From contig NC_084485.1 of NCBI RefSeq assembly GCF_030035675.1, forward strand, positions 93,826,838 to 93,890,837: 64,000 bases of DNA, written 5' to 3'. Below the pieces are notes generated by a model. It searched no databases and was not told where the DNA came from. It was given only the letters and a program-made list of their open reading frames with translations. Numbering within the stretch: the first letter of the stretch is position 1; the number at the start of each line of letters is the position of its first letter. Shown here one piece after another: positions 23,263-36,000 of this stretch. This DNA is from Rhineura floridana. Lineage: Eukaryota; Chordata; Lepidosauria; Squamata; Rhineuridae. Made by a program: the position numbers and the translations under genes.

Positions 23263-23657
23263 AGAGGAATAAGGAACCCCAAGCTTGGGGGCCAAATGTA
23301 GTCTTCCAGACTTCTCTATCTGGCTCTTGGGACTCTTTCCAGGCCACACCCCCTTCCCAGCCACATCAGCTTTCTCTAGGCTAGACCTCTTACCGGCTTG
23401 CTTCACGCAGCTTGAGTGTTTTTGCCAGGGTTGGTATGTGTCACTGAACTCTAATAATGCCTCTTGCTTGCCTGGATGGAGGGCAGAGAGGGGTGTGTGA
23501 GCAGGTGTAGAAACTAGCTCATTTTACAAAGATAAAGTTTACATTCATTGCTCTGCCCTCTTTTGTTTCTGGCTCCTTCCACCACAGGCATGTGGATTCT
23601 GGAAGGTTGTCCAGAAGAGTATGTGGCCCTGAGCTGAAAAAGGTTCCCCAACCCTAA
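23263..23657. mobile_element. Probable hAT-like non-autonomous element
   Basis: The left end TAGAGGAATAAGGAACCCC and right end GGTTCCCCAACCCTA are imperfect inverted termini of the TAGRG type. The interior lacks coding capacity. The flanking bases are only partly similar, so the target duplication is not proven. Confidence 0.5.
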
Positions 23658-24344
23658 TGTAGCAGATATAACTGGTGGGACCTCTTCCCACCCACCTACT
23701 AGCTCCCAGAGAAGCCTGCGACCAACTACATAGCCAGTCACCTATAACAAAAACAGCTTCAACTGACCAGGCAGTGAACTAGAAGAGACTTTCTTTTTCT
23801 GTCAGGCTTTGCATGTGCTACAAAATAACTATCAACGTAACTAGGTATGGGCAGGTAGGATTGGCAACTGCCACACATATATTTTTAAGTTTCTTAACTT
23901 ACATTGTTGAATTCATTTGAATAATATAATCTTCACTCAGAATCCAGGGCTAGGATTCATAGTTACCATAGACAACCCTGAAGATTAGGGGGGGGAAACC
24001 CCAGAAGGGACCCCCATATTAAATCACAATCAACTTCTGAAATTCCCTTTAGTTTCAGGAATGGTTTGCCACGGTGTGCCATTTGAGTAGTCCAAAGCTC
24101 TCCAAGGTATGCAAAGTTAGTTGCATGGTCCACTGAGTCCCAACCAACAAAATCTGAAATGCTGGAAATGAGAAGTTACAACACCTTTAAATAGCAATTA
24201 CTTCCAAAATATTGTGATGCTACTCTTAATACAGTGGCAATCCAGGCTTCTTCCATTGTCAAACACATCACTAGTCACACCACAAAGATTACAAAAGTAC
24301 AGGTCATTGTCCTTCTCAGGCAAGTGGTGTTAAACTCTACACCA
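23658..24344. other. Intergenic, nothing recognised
   Basis: No coding motif, RNA gene or mobile element ends seen. Confidence 0.45.
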
Positions 24345-24482
24345 GGAGTGGGGAACCTTTGCCATTCTAGATGTTGTTGACCTACAACTCCCATCATCCT
24401 TGGGCACTGGCAATGCTTGCTAGAGCTGATGGGAATTGTAGTTCAGCAACATCTGGAGGGCCAAAGGATCCCCATGCCTGTA
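24345..24482. repeat. Palindromic MITE (ACTCCC family), complete hairpin
   Basis: CAGGAGTGGGGAACCTTTG at the left and CAAAGGATCCCCATGCCTG at the right pair with each other. Inside, ACAACTCCCATCATCC pairs with GATGGGAATTGTAG. This is the clearest copy of the family in the window. Confidence 0.75.
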
Positions 24483-24566
24483 CATCATTGTGGGTTCAAT
24501 TTCTGCTACTTTCGAACAGCTAACTTTACTCTCTAAAGAACATAGGTGCTTCTGGATGTTCTTCAG

Positions 24567-24821
24567 GCTTTTTGGTGCCTAAGGCAAAAGACAAGATGAT
24601 GCACACGATACCCCTCATTCCATATACACAAGCAGTTGAATCTTATTTCAACACTGGCAATAGGATGGTGTCCTGCACTTCTAGTGGCAGTAAGTTAGCT
24701 TATGGGGCATACACAGTTCCAACAGAAGGAAAGAGCTAGAATAGCTGCTGCTGCTGCTGCTGCTGCCCACAATCTGCCGCCCGAGGCAGCTGTTTCACTC
24801 TGTCTAATGCTAGGGCTGGCC
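24567..24821. mobile_element. Possible hAT-like fragment with an internal CTG microsatellite
   Basis: The right end, CTGCCGCCCGAGGCAGC and GGGCTGGCCCTG, resembles the end of a reptilian hAT family. The left end GGTGCCTAAGGCAAAAGAC is compatible. A (CTG)7 run lies at 24745-24765. Ends and family are tentative. Confidence 0.4.
24745..24765 (+). repeat. (CTG)7 microsatellite
   Basis: Seven uninterrupted CTG triplets, outside any supported gene. Confidence 0.9.
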
Positions 24822-25259
24822 CTGATGATCTTCCATTGTCTGATGTTGTACAACTCTCAAGTTATGGCTTGCCTGAATACAAGGATGTCTTGAAAAGGAA
24901 GGTGAAAGCAGGACCTAAAATCCAAGCAGTAGCTGCATCTTCAGAATAAGAATGCATGATATGACCACCCGCTACCCGTGCCATCACTTCTGGAATTGCT
25001 ACAGCCATGAGAGGCAGAAGACAGCTGTTACAACAGTAACAAACAGCGAGGAACTGAAATCAAATGTTGATATTTATTACAGCATGAAGGGGAAGGGAGA
25101 GGAGAGGGTCCTGATTCATCTTTTAAAAACCATCCCAAACCAATGAGACAAAAATTTAGCTATCACTTTAATACAATGAAACCTGTTCGTTATCCTTTTT
25201 ATAAAAAAAAATAAAAATTGAAAGGGCGTTGCATTAGCAATGGGACAAATCTTGGTTTG
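24822..25259. other. Region just beyond the SSBP3 3' end
   Basis: AT-rich, no mobile element recognised. A longer SSBP3 3' UTR reaching into it cannot be excluded. Confidence 0.4.
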
Positions 25260-25263
25260 ATGG

Positions 25264-25277
25264 TTTATTTATTTATT
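25264..25277 (-). terminator. Distal polyadenylation signal cluster of SSBP3
   Basis: Three overlapping AATAAA hexamers on the minus strand within an (AATA)n run. They mark the likely end of the long 3' UTR. A short A/T-rich repeat could mimic this. Confidence 0.4.
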
Positions 25278-26810
25278 TTCTTTTAATATTATCCTGACTG
25301 CAACTGTGAGACTGACCATTTGCCATCCCCACCCCCATCATATTTCTACAGAGAAAACACAATTAAAATGCCTAAGAAAAAGGCAAACATTAAAAAAAGT
25401 CATTGTACTACTAAAAAAGTTTGTCAAATCACATGGTTTGTTTTGTTTTCAGTCAGAATAATAAAAAGCCAATGTTCCCACCCAAAAAAACCAAACAAAC
25501 AAAAAAAAATCATTTCATTAAGGGGTGCGGAAAAAAGACATCCCTTTAATAAAACATTATCAACAAATATCGTACACAAACTACAATGTATAATAATTAC
25601 TTTTCTTTTCCCTCGCTTAATTTTAGAACCAGACTACAAGGTAAGAAAAAACACTGAAACAAGATACAATGTTCTCAAGAATCCGCACAAAGGTAGGTAA
25701 ATCCAGGGGAAGATAATATTTTACATAATATGAAATACATAGATCAGAAGTGAAGGTTTCTTCTTCTTTTTATATAAAACAAAGACCAGCTACAAGGGAG
25801 TGTAATGTACAGAGATCCCAAGACTTGCGAGTTTCACTATACATGGTATGCTTTTCTGTAGTCACCTCTACCATGAGAAGGTAAGGTTCTTTTCTTTTTT
25901 CTTTTGCTTTTAATTACAGAGTAAGAGGGAGAGAAGAGAGCCTACAGAATAGCAAGTATACATTTTAACAACAATAATTACTTAAAAATATCTCCATCCA
26001 GTTCCAGAGCATATACAGTGAAACCCTAATAAGATCACATCATTTCATTAAAACCAAAAACAAATGTTAAGAAGTTTGCGCTCACAGTTTTCGAGTCCCA
26101 GGTCAAGTTTTTTTAACCTCTTTTCCTTTTAATTCTGGTGGACCAACACCTCCCCAGCATAAAAAAATAAAATAACCCCCACCCCTATCCCAACCCCCAG
26201 GTATTTTGACACTTTTAAAGTTTTGCAAAAGGGCAATTAATAACATTTCTTTGTAATTTGGGGAGGAGGACATGGGAGGGGGTTAATACAGTGCATGCCA
26301 CAGTCACAGAAACCAAGATCACAATTAAAGTTTTGGAGGATGTGATCCTACAAGGGGGCCAGCTGCATTACAACTTAGAATGAGGCAGAAGAAATCTGTT
26401 CCACTTGAATCTTCTTGCTGGAGAGTGTTGTGCTGCAAAACATCAAATGGAAAAACAAAGCAAAACGAAAAAAGAGGGGGAAGTGGTCTTCCAAACAAAA
26501 CCCACTAATTTATAAAAACTGTCCAGTTTTATTAATTCTTTTTAAATGGCTACAGAGACAACATGAGATTTCATATCTAGACTAGCTTCCTTGAGTAGCA
26601 CAGCACAAACATACAACAGGTTTAAAAGAATAATCAAGCAAAGGAGGTTGGAATTGGGTGCTAGAGGCTTTTGTTTGTTTCAAAAAAAAATCAACAAAAA
26701 AGTGTCATGTACATAGAATAAATCCTTCTTCTGCAGAAGGATCTTGTCATGTCTTGAAATATTTTAAAGATTTGTCCTTCATTGTTTTATGGAATAAAAA
26801 GTTCAGCCTT

Positions 26811-26816
26811 TTTATT
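26811..26816 (-). terminator. Proximal polyadenylation signal of SSBP3
   Basis: AATAAA on the minus strand, inside GCAATAAAAAGG, about 165 nt after the stop codon. It would give a short 3' UTR. Confidence 0.45.
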
Positions 26817-26980
26817 GCATGAAACTAAAAATCAGGGGTGGGTCGTCCCCAGCTCTCTGCATGTCTCCCTGCCAAACACACCTAGCTTCTCTTCTTGCAT
26901 AATTTCTTGAGATCCTCCAAATGGCAGCTGACTTTTTCTTTATCCTGGAGAAGAGGATGCGGGGTGAGGGAGGAGGGAAA

Positions 26981-27010
26981 TCACACACTCATCGTCATGC
27001 TGGGAGAATA
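26981..27010 (-). CDS. SSBP3: SSBP3 exon k, last coding exon with stop
   Basis: The coding part is 30 nt: YSPSMTMSV and TGA. The acceptor is CACCCAG|TAT. This terminal peptide is shared by SSBP2 and SSBP3. The 3' UTR continues to lower coordinates. Confidence 0.97.
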   Translation of the reverse strand, partial: YSPSMTMSV

Positions 27011-30000
27011 CTGGGTGGGGGAAGGAAAGGGGTGTGTGTGGAGAAAAAGAGAAATCACAGAGTTAGAGCAAGGCAAGAAGACCCAAATGCTAAATGTTGT
27101 GGAAGCTGAGGAAATGAGATATGAAAGAGATGTGGGCTTATGAAAACTATAAGGCAACTTAATTGGCTTCAATAAATCAGAGAAGCAGAATATGTTCAAC
27201 ACTAATTTATCAGGACGTAATAATTCCCATTCCCCAAACAAGTTTGCCAAACTGGGGGGGGGGGAGAAGGTAAAAACCCAACCAATATGTGGTAGTACAC
27301 AAGTAGGTTTAAAAAATGTTCAGAAATACATAATAACAAATACAGTCTTAGCTCACAGAGCCTTTTTTAAGAACCATACTGTGCTGTATTTTCAATGTAC
27401 CACTACATGTAATTAAGTACCACTGGCAGAACTAACTCCTCTGGAGTTAAACACAGGAGCATTTAGGTCCTCTTGTATGGACATATTCAAATAAAATAGG
27501 TGCACTGTTTTCCTACCCACTTTCCCCTATCCTCTTCTAAATTTTGACTGTACATTCCTAAGAGGAGGGCAGGGACCACTCTTTGGCTTACACTACTACG
27601 CAATGCACCGTACATGTGAATGGTATAATAATAATGAGTTGAGACTACCCCTGGGTGGAACTCTGCCCAAAGGACACCCCACAAGAGGAAAAGCCATTTT
27701 TTAAAATTCTTCCTCCCCCCCCCCCAAAAAAAAATGTCTCCAGATGGCAAGGTGACACCACAGAACAGATGGGAGATGTTGCCGGGGGCTGCAGGACAGA
27801 ACTCTGTGAAAATCTCCTCTTCCTCTAGTGCAGGAATAGGAAACCTCTGGCACACAGGTAAATCTTAAGAACATAAGAAGAGCCTGCTGGACCAGACCAA
27901 CAGCCCATTTAATCAATCCTGTTCTCACAGTAGCCAGCTAGATGCCTATGGGAACCCCACAAGCAAGACCTGAGTGCAAGAGCACTTTCTCCTTCTGTGG
28001 TTTGCTGCAGCAGGTATCCAGAAGCATACTGTGTCTGCTCAAGGAGGAAGAGTATAGCCATTGTGGCTAGTAGCCACTGATAGCCTTATCCCCCCACGCA
28101 TTTGTCTAATCCTCTTTTAAAGCCATCCAAGTTGGTTGCCATCACTGGAGTTTGTTTTTTTCACAGCTGCTGCACACACTGAGTAAATATCTTCATCGAG
28201 CTATCCTCTATGACTCCAAGGTCTTGTTCCTGGTCAGTCACAGTCAGTTCAGACCCCATGAGCATATATGTGCTTATTTTTGTCCCAGCATGCATCACTT
28301 TACACTTGTTTACAGTGAATTGCATTTGCTATTTTAAATTGCATTAGCCATTTTCCTGCCTATTCACTCAGTTTGGACAGGCCCCTTTGGAGCTCTTTGC
28401 AATCCCTTTTTGTTTTAAACACCCTCAACAATTTAGTATCATCAGTGAACTTGGCCACCACACTGCTCACCCCTAACTCTAGATCATTTATGAACAAGTT
28501 AAAAAGCACAGGTCCCAATACTGATTCTTAGGGGACTCCACTTTCTACAGCCCTCCACTGGGAGAACTGTCCGTTTATTCCTACTCTCTCTTTCCTGTTG
28601 CTTAACCAGTTTCTGATCCACAATAGTTGCTTGCCTCTTATTCCATACTGCTAAGCTTACTCAGGAGTCTTTGGTGAGGTAGGCTGCTTTCACACATGGG
28701 GCTAATAGCGCTAGTTTAACGGATTATAAAGGTAGCGCTTCATTGCGGATTTCAAAAATCCCTTTCACACTGCAGTACCTGTTATACAGTCTTTCTCACA
28801 TAGAACACAGAGCAGAGTTTTTCTCTCCCCCCCCCCTTCATTCGGCCTCACGCGACACCGGATGAGCAGGTCTTCACCTACCTTTGGTTTGAGGCCTGTT
28901 CTTTCGGGGCGTGGGGGGGGGTTTGAAAGAGGCGCGATCGCAATCGCGATCAGCTGAGAGGTGCAGCAGCGCAGCAGCAGAGGCTCTGGTTGAGCACAAG
29001 CAGCAGCAGCACAGGCTGCTCTCTCAGGAGCAGCTGGGATCGGCTGGGAGGTGCGGCGGTGGCAGCGCAGCAGCGCACGAAGGCTGTATGCTAGGAGGGC
29101 TGTTGGTAAGGGCAGGAACGCACTGCATGCTGGGATGGCTCTCCCGTGAGCAGCAGCAGCTAGCGCAAAACTCCTGCAATCTTCCAGGTTCCCAGCCTGC
29201 TATTGGAATTTTTCTGGTATCATTGCAGAAATTAGCGCTAAACTTCCACTACATTTCACCGGAATTCCAGAGCTACCCGTTATGTCATGTGAAAGCTCAA
29301 ATTTTATGTGCAAATTAAAAGGCAATAAATCGTCAGAATAACGGAATAAAGTGCAGTGTGAAAGCACCCGTACTTTGCTGAAAACTCTCTGCTGTCTTTT
29401 TGGTGCCTTTTGAAGGCTTTCCTCTTTCAACAAGCCTTTTAAACTGAGACCTTTCCCAGTCTGCGTCTGTGTTAGAATTGCTTGTTAATATATGTTTTTA
29501 ATAATGTTTTCAACCCTTTTTTAAAGGATGTTTTTAAAGCTTTTTTTTAAAAAAGTTTTTAATGTTGTTTTGTTTTAATGTATTTTAAGGTCTGTTTTTA
29601 TGATGTTTTAAAGTGTTTTTAGCGCTTTTGTTTGCCGCCCTGGGCTCCTGCTGGGAGGAAGGGCGGGATATAAATCAAATAATAAATAAATAAACAAATA
29701 AATAAACAAATAAATAAAGTCCAAGTACACTGTATCCACTGGATCACCTCTATGCTTGTTGACACTCTCAAATAATTCTAACAGGTTAGTGAGACAGGAC
29801 TTACCCTTGCAGAAGCCATACTGGTTCTGCTTCAGCAAGACTTATTCTTCTATATGATTGGTTATTATTTAATGGTACTTTCCACCAGCTTTCCTGGCAC
29901 AGATGTGAAGCTAACTGGTCTGTAATTTCCAGGATCCCCCTTATCCCTTTTTAAAAACTGGTTTTATATTAGCCACTTTCCAGTCCTCAGGTATGGAGGC

Positions 30001-33000
30001 TGATCTTATGGTCAAGTTGCATGTTGTTGTTAGAAGATCAGCAATTTCACATCTGAGTTGAGAACATTTGGGTGGAAGCCATCTGGACCTTGTGATTTGT
30101 CAATTTTCATTTAGTTTATTAGACCTAGAATTTGTCTTTCATCACCACCATTTGTTTCAGTTCCTCAGACTTCCTTCCTGAAAAACTTCAGGCACAGGGA
30201 TCTACCTGTATCTTCTACTATGAAGACAGGTGCAAAGAATTCATTCAGCTTCTCTGCAAAAGAAGCTTCTCCTTTACACACCTTTGACTCCCTTGTCATC
30301 AAAGGGTTCAACCACCTTCCTATCTGGTCTCCTGCTACTTAAATGTCTAGTTCTCTTCACACAGCCCCTTCATGATCACATACCAACCCCTCCCACTTCA
30401 CCTGCACATATCAATGATTCCTTCCCAGGAACAGATTAAAAGAGCCTAACAGGCTGTGTGATTCAAACCCGGTTAGCATGAAGAGTTGGTGTAAGAATGA
30501 CTCACATTGTCATTTTGGAAGGAATGGAGGAAGTTGCCTCCCAGTTCACCATCATCTCGTGGAGTGCCGGGAGGATTGCTAATGCCACTTATGTTGTTTG
30601 GAGAATTCTATGGTTTAAAAAAAAACAGACCACACAGATATACACATGCAAGAAGTGACAGAGTGTCTTTTCAAGTGTGTTGTGTACTAGCAACAAAAAC
30701 ATATTGTTCTATAATAAAAAAATCCCACAGACAGCTAAATATGAAGCTTGAGTATGGGTGAAAATGACTGCACTTGATGACACCCTCACAGGGCTGAGAG
30801 CAAAAAACATGTCCTTGCTCTGATGATTTGAGGGCGGGAAGCCACAGAAGCTTTCCTATAAAGCTTTCTTGCCACCCTAATACAACCAAGGATAGAGCCT
30901 CAGCACTCCTCCTTGGCTCCTGCCCACGGTCTCATAGTACCCGACATTTTTTTTTTACCCATTAAAGCAAGAACAAGAGAACTAGTCCCAGCTTAATCAT
31001 GGCTCACAAAATGTAGACTTACTTTTGGAAGTCCATCTATGTCTCCTGACCCTTGCGAAAGAAGACCAAAAAGGAGAAGAAGAAAAAAGGTAGACTTTAG
31101 TGAGCAGAGTTACATTTCCTTGCTCTGGATAAGCATTCCCACCCCTTCAATGAGCCACTCCCCATTCTGTACTGAAGTGTTTAGTCCCTGAACCATCATC
31201 CAGATATAAGATGCTGCTGCAAGAAGCTCCGGCTAGGCTTTCCAGGAAGCAGCTGGCAGTACATTAGTGAGCTGCAGGTCACAGCTGGGCTAATGCAAAC
31301 CTCTTAACATTTGCCTCCAGAAAAGGACATGCTCGGGTTGCCTCAGCTGCCATTCCTTTGCATGCAGAACTCCCGGGAGCAGAGCCTCACTCACCTTCCT
31401 GCATGGCACTAGAGTAATGGCCTAATCGAGTTGCTATGGCCTCACCTCCCTCCCGTGAGCTTTGTGACACTGATCAAGATGGAGTACAGCACCTCTACTT
31501 CAGCAAGATGTATAAGGCAAGCATAGGAGGTTAATGGGTCTTTCTGCTGCTTTAATTAAAACACTCACACTACTGTTAGGTTACTGCTTCTTCCCCTTTA
31601 TCCATCAACAGGAGTCTGGCAAGCCTGTGACTAGCAGTCCTGCTCCCTGGCTACTTTTCTATGTTTGGAATGGAAAGGTCCTAACAAGGCTTGCAGATTA
31701 CCAACACTGAGCAACTTACCCAAACCTCTGGAAACAAACAAGGTACACACCACACGCACACAAAAATCCTAATCAAAACCACATTGACCAACAGGCACAG
31801 CTCTAGAAGGTCAGGATAAAGGCCACTATCACGGAGGCTAGTGAGGGCTGGTGTCATCATGTGGCATCCTCGAGCAGCTGCCGTGGCTCCAAGCACCCTG
31901 GCAGGGCCTACTGCCCATGCCTGTACTAAACACCCCTTCAAACCTTTTTTCCTAGCGTTCAGCACTCGCTAACTGCTACTTTAATTTCCACAAAGCCCCT
32001 GGAGTGAGTTGAAGCTCAAGGCTCTGTATGAAAATTTACATCATGGCTACTTTGCGCCAATGCCACTGAATAAGCCCATGGGGATATGGGCAGAAAGGCG
32101 GAATTGAACAAAGCAGTTTGCCAGGGGAGGGGCCTACCAGAGCCCCACTACCACAATGCGGTCCCAAAGCTACAATCCAATAATTGTCTTGAAATTCTGA
32201 AAATTCAAGGAACATTCACTGCAAAAAGCAACAATCAAAACAACTTGTGTCTCACTGCAAGTCCCCCCAAGTTTCCACATGTAAGGCACTCTAAACAGGT
32301 CTAACTACTTGTAACGTATCTTAAACAACTGTTCCACTGCCCAGTACTGATTCCCCAGTCAAAAGGCAAGTGCTCAGTAGTGCCATATCCATTCTGTGGC
32401 TATTTTGATCATCTACTGTATTTCTCAATTGCGCTGGCAGCTCTAACAATTTTGCCACCACCTCTACTTTAGTGCCAATGTGATAGGCTGGTTCCCTACT
32501 ACCACAAACGGCTCTACAGGCTACATCTGAGCAACCTCCAACTTGCCATGTGTAAACCTAGTGATAGAAGTAGTGCCAGACTACAGAGTCCAAAAAGCCA
32601 GACTAGAGAGTCCAAAAAGTATCTTCCCTGCATCTTACCCTGAATAATTTCTGAAGTCTTACCTAATGAGCCATTCATGTGATGGGGCTCCATCCCCCCC
32701 ATGCCTCCCATTGGGCCATCCGATCCAGGTCCCATTGGGAACTAAGTAAGGGAAAAAATAATGCTGGCAGTTATGATACAGTCATCATGTTAAAAATATC
32801 AACATCTAATTGATGCGTTTGTATGTATAGTGGCACTGAGAAGCTTCAGAACTCTGATGGCAGAAATGCTCTGCAAACCAATTTTTCTGATTTCTGCTAA
32901 AAATAAAATAAAAATAAAGTTCTTTTGGAAACAAACGTTTGTACTGAAAACCCATCACTGACCGCTGGGTATGTGTCCTTTAATTGAGGGTGTGGTACAA

Positions 33001-36000
33001 CACACTCTCTCTTCTGAGAAGCAATTGAGATACTGGATCGTGTATCATTCCTGTGGGCAACTTCAACCCTGACAGGAAACTGTAGGGAACTTTGCTCTTT
33101 GCTTTTGGATTGAAGCGGACAGCCAAATGGAGCAGCTGCTGCTCAACTTATTACGTGGTATCTGGGCTTTTGATACTGTTTGAAGGTTGCGATATGCTCA
33201 GCAGTGCCATATCCATTCTGTGGCTATTTTTATCATGTACTGTATTTTCTCAATTGCACTGGCAGCTCCAACAATCTTGCCACCAGCTCTACTTCAGTGT
33301 TAATGTGATAGGCTGGTTCCCTACTACTATGAACAGCTCTGCAGGCTATATCTGAGCAACCTCCAGCTTGCCACGTGCAAATCTAGTGATAGAAGAAGTG
33401 CCAAACTGGAGAGTGGACGTTCTAATAGCATTACTAATCCAGGCCTCCAAAATCCCATCTGACAAAATGTTTCAGTTGCCAGTCCAGATTTTTTTAGCCC
33501 CTCATCATCTATTTGTATCCCTTCCTTTCATTAAAGCAGTTTTAGGAAGCACACACTGGGTTCCCTGATTGTTTTCTATCCAAATACTGGCCAGGACCAG
33601 ATTAGCTTTAAGGGACTGAACTCCAACAGCTGTCTTCAGACCCCAGTTTTTTATTCCTACAATCAGCTGCTTGCTGCTCCAGATGTCCAATGCATTAAAA
33701 CCCTGAGATTTAAGTCTCTGCTACTACTACCTCACTCTGTTTTGTGTTCCATCATCTTTGGACAATGCTGTCTGAGAAACAGACGGAGGCCACATCCACA
33801 CCATACATTTATCCCCCTATTATTCTGCTTTAAACAGTCATGACTTCCCTCAAAGAATTATGGTAAGTGCAGTTTGTGAAGGGTGCTAAAAGTTGTTAGG
33901 AGATCCCTATTCCCCTCACAGAGCTACAATTCCCAGAGTTCTCTGAGAAGAGGGACTGACCCTTAAACCACTCTGGCAACTGTAGCTCTGTGAGGAGAGT
34001 AGGAACCTCCTAACAACTCTCAGTATCCTTCACAAACTAGACTTCCCAGGATTCTCTGGGGGAAGTCATGACTGCTTAATGTGGAATAATAGTGGAATAA
34101 ATGTATGGTGTGAATGTGGCCGGAATGCTCTTTCAGCAATCCTCCAGCTAGTGGCGTTGACAATGGTTTCGTCTGAAGTTACTGTCATTGCCACAAGCTC
34201 AGTTGAAAGTCTTATGGTGATGCTCAGCCACAAAGAGCACAATGTGATGGCAAAGCAGCTGTTTGGGTGTAGGTGTTTCTGACAAATTTGCAGAAGCATA
34301 CATTATAATCCCGTTGGCCAATTCTAAAGCAGGGTTGGGATTGTTGAGCATCTGCTGAGCCCCCCTGCCCAAAGCAGGGGGGCCACTGCCGACCGTCATA
34401 AGACTTCTGACTGCTGTTACTCCTCCTTGCTGTCACTGCCTCCACTTCACATGTAAGTGAATAGTGACAGGTGCAAGAAGAAGGAGCATAAAACTCTGTT
34501 CACCTTGCCTGCTCTCTCAACAGCAGTGAGGAGGAGATAGCACTATTCAGGAAAGAGCCACCCTTCCCGAATTAGAGCATCTTGTCCAAACCTTGGAGCT
34601 GGCACTGTTCTAAAGACAAAATCTTAGGAAATCTTAACAGCAGCTCTTTGAAATCAGCTTGAATTAAAGGTGCAAAAAGGACCAGGGCTTCAGCTGCGTC
34701 CCCTTTAAATATAACCCTGCTAACTGGCAGTGTGCATGACAGTCTTGACCAGAGCCGCTTGAATGCAGCTGTTTTAATAAGCGTAAAAAATTAACAAAGT
34801 CGCTGAAGAGTTAATCACTTTTTGATGGTTTGTTTTATTTCTGTTTTGTAACAAATGGCTGAAATCAATTAAACTGCTTTACCCTCAACTGATGAAGTTA
34901 ATTATGATTTGTTATGGTATCTGATATGTAAATTATTAGAAAGCAGACTTACATTCGACCGACTGCCTCCAGGCGGTACGGGATTAATCATTGTGTAGAT
35001 GTTGTCACTTGAATTTGTCGAATCTGTAGAACAGTGAAACCCACTAAGTCAGGGTGATTAATTCATTTCTTAATTAAAACAAACTCATGCCACTTGAACT
35101 CATTCTTTTGTATTTTATCACCTAAAATTCTCTCTAAGTACCACCATTTTCTGGCTAATTTGTATTTAATGAAGATTCACAAAGTTTTTAATCACAGAAA
35201 TTCAACTGTGAAAAGAATTCTGCTACTAACCAAGGATATTGGGACTTTCTTGCCAGGAGAGGTGTAGAAAGATAATTTGCTGCCATGTGTCACATAACAC
35301 TTCAAAATTAGCCAATGCAATTATCTTGCTACAGCATCATATTTCTTCTTTCAAAAAATACATGGATGATATTCAGCCACATTATTTTTCAAAAAGCAGG
35401 AATCTAGGTTTTTCTTAATGATGAGAGTACTAGGAGATAAACAGTGTTTAATCAAGCTGCAGAATACAAACAAAACACACACAAATTACAAACAGGCCAT
35501 GGTGACAGAATAAAAAAACAAAGAGAGAAGAGCTGTGCCTACATTAACATATGGATTGTTTTATTATGACCTAGTCTGAAATGTAGGTCAGAGTTCTCAT
35601 AAAAATGCAAGAGCAGGAAGGCAATGGTAATATTACATGGTAGCTCCACCCCTGCAGCTGTGGTACACCACAGTTACATGCAGCATGGCTTGCCTCCCCC
35701 CCCCCCGCTTTTCTTCTTGCCACCAACACATACAATGTGTAGTAAATCACCCTTGCAGGGCTATCAGGAATATTCATCAGCCCCAACACTGACACTCTCT
35801 CCTTCCCCTCCCACTTTACTATGAGGAACATGGGGGAGGGGATTTTACTCAGCCTCCTTCTGGGGAGGTGTAGGGAGAGCACTGTTTTGTAAAGGGGCAT
35901 TCAGATGCCACCCTGCTCATTCTCAGTACTAATCTGGCAGCATGACAACAGTGGCCCCGACAACAAAAAAAGATTTCTGTAGGCTTTCCTAGTATAATAG

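Larger units (their letters stand above)
25260..26980 (-). other. SSBP3: SSBP3 3' UTR (approximate extent)
   Basis: About 1.7 kb of AT-rich sequence without recognisable mobile elements lies downstream of the stop, in contrast to the repeat-rich flanks. On the minus strand a proximal AATAAA lies at 26816-26811, about 165 nt after the stop. Overlapping AATAAA signals lie at 25277-25264. Long and short forms of the transcript are therefore plausible. The far end is inferred from the distal signals, not proven. Confidence 0.65.
27855..30365 (-). mobile_element. CR1 LINE in the SSBP3 last intron, split by two insertions
   Basis: The reverse complement gives CR1 in the same subfamily as 41680-43148. 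The 3' end is near 27860 (CAGCAGGCTCTTCTTATG) and ORF2 words run back to 28680. The element resumes at 29719-30365, with PVDTVYLDF at the joint. A GC-rich element (28681-29372) and an L2 tail (29375-29718) sit between, almost exactly inside the RT motif that should read [14 protein letters not shown] further internal deletion lies near 28145. CR1 lies in the same orientation as SSBP3. Confidence 0.8.

Noticed and set aside
25320-25700. 126-residue Lys-rich frame
   Set aside because: Antisense to the SSBP3 3' UTR. Composition reflects A-rich sequence.
28911-29318. 135-residue CAG-rich open frame
   Set aside because: Low-complexity Gln/Ala/Ser product of a GC-rich transposon insert. No motif or splice context.
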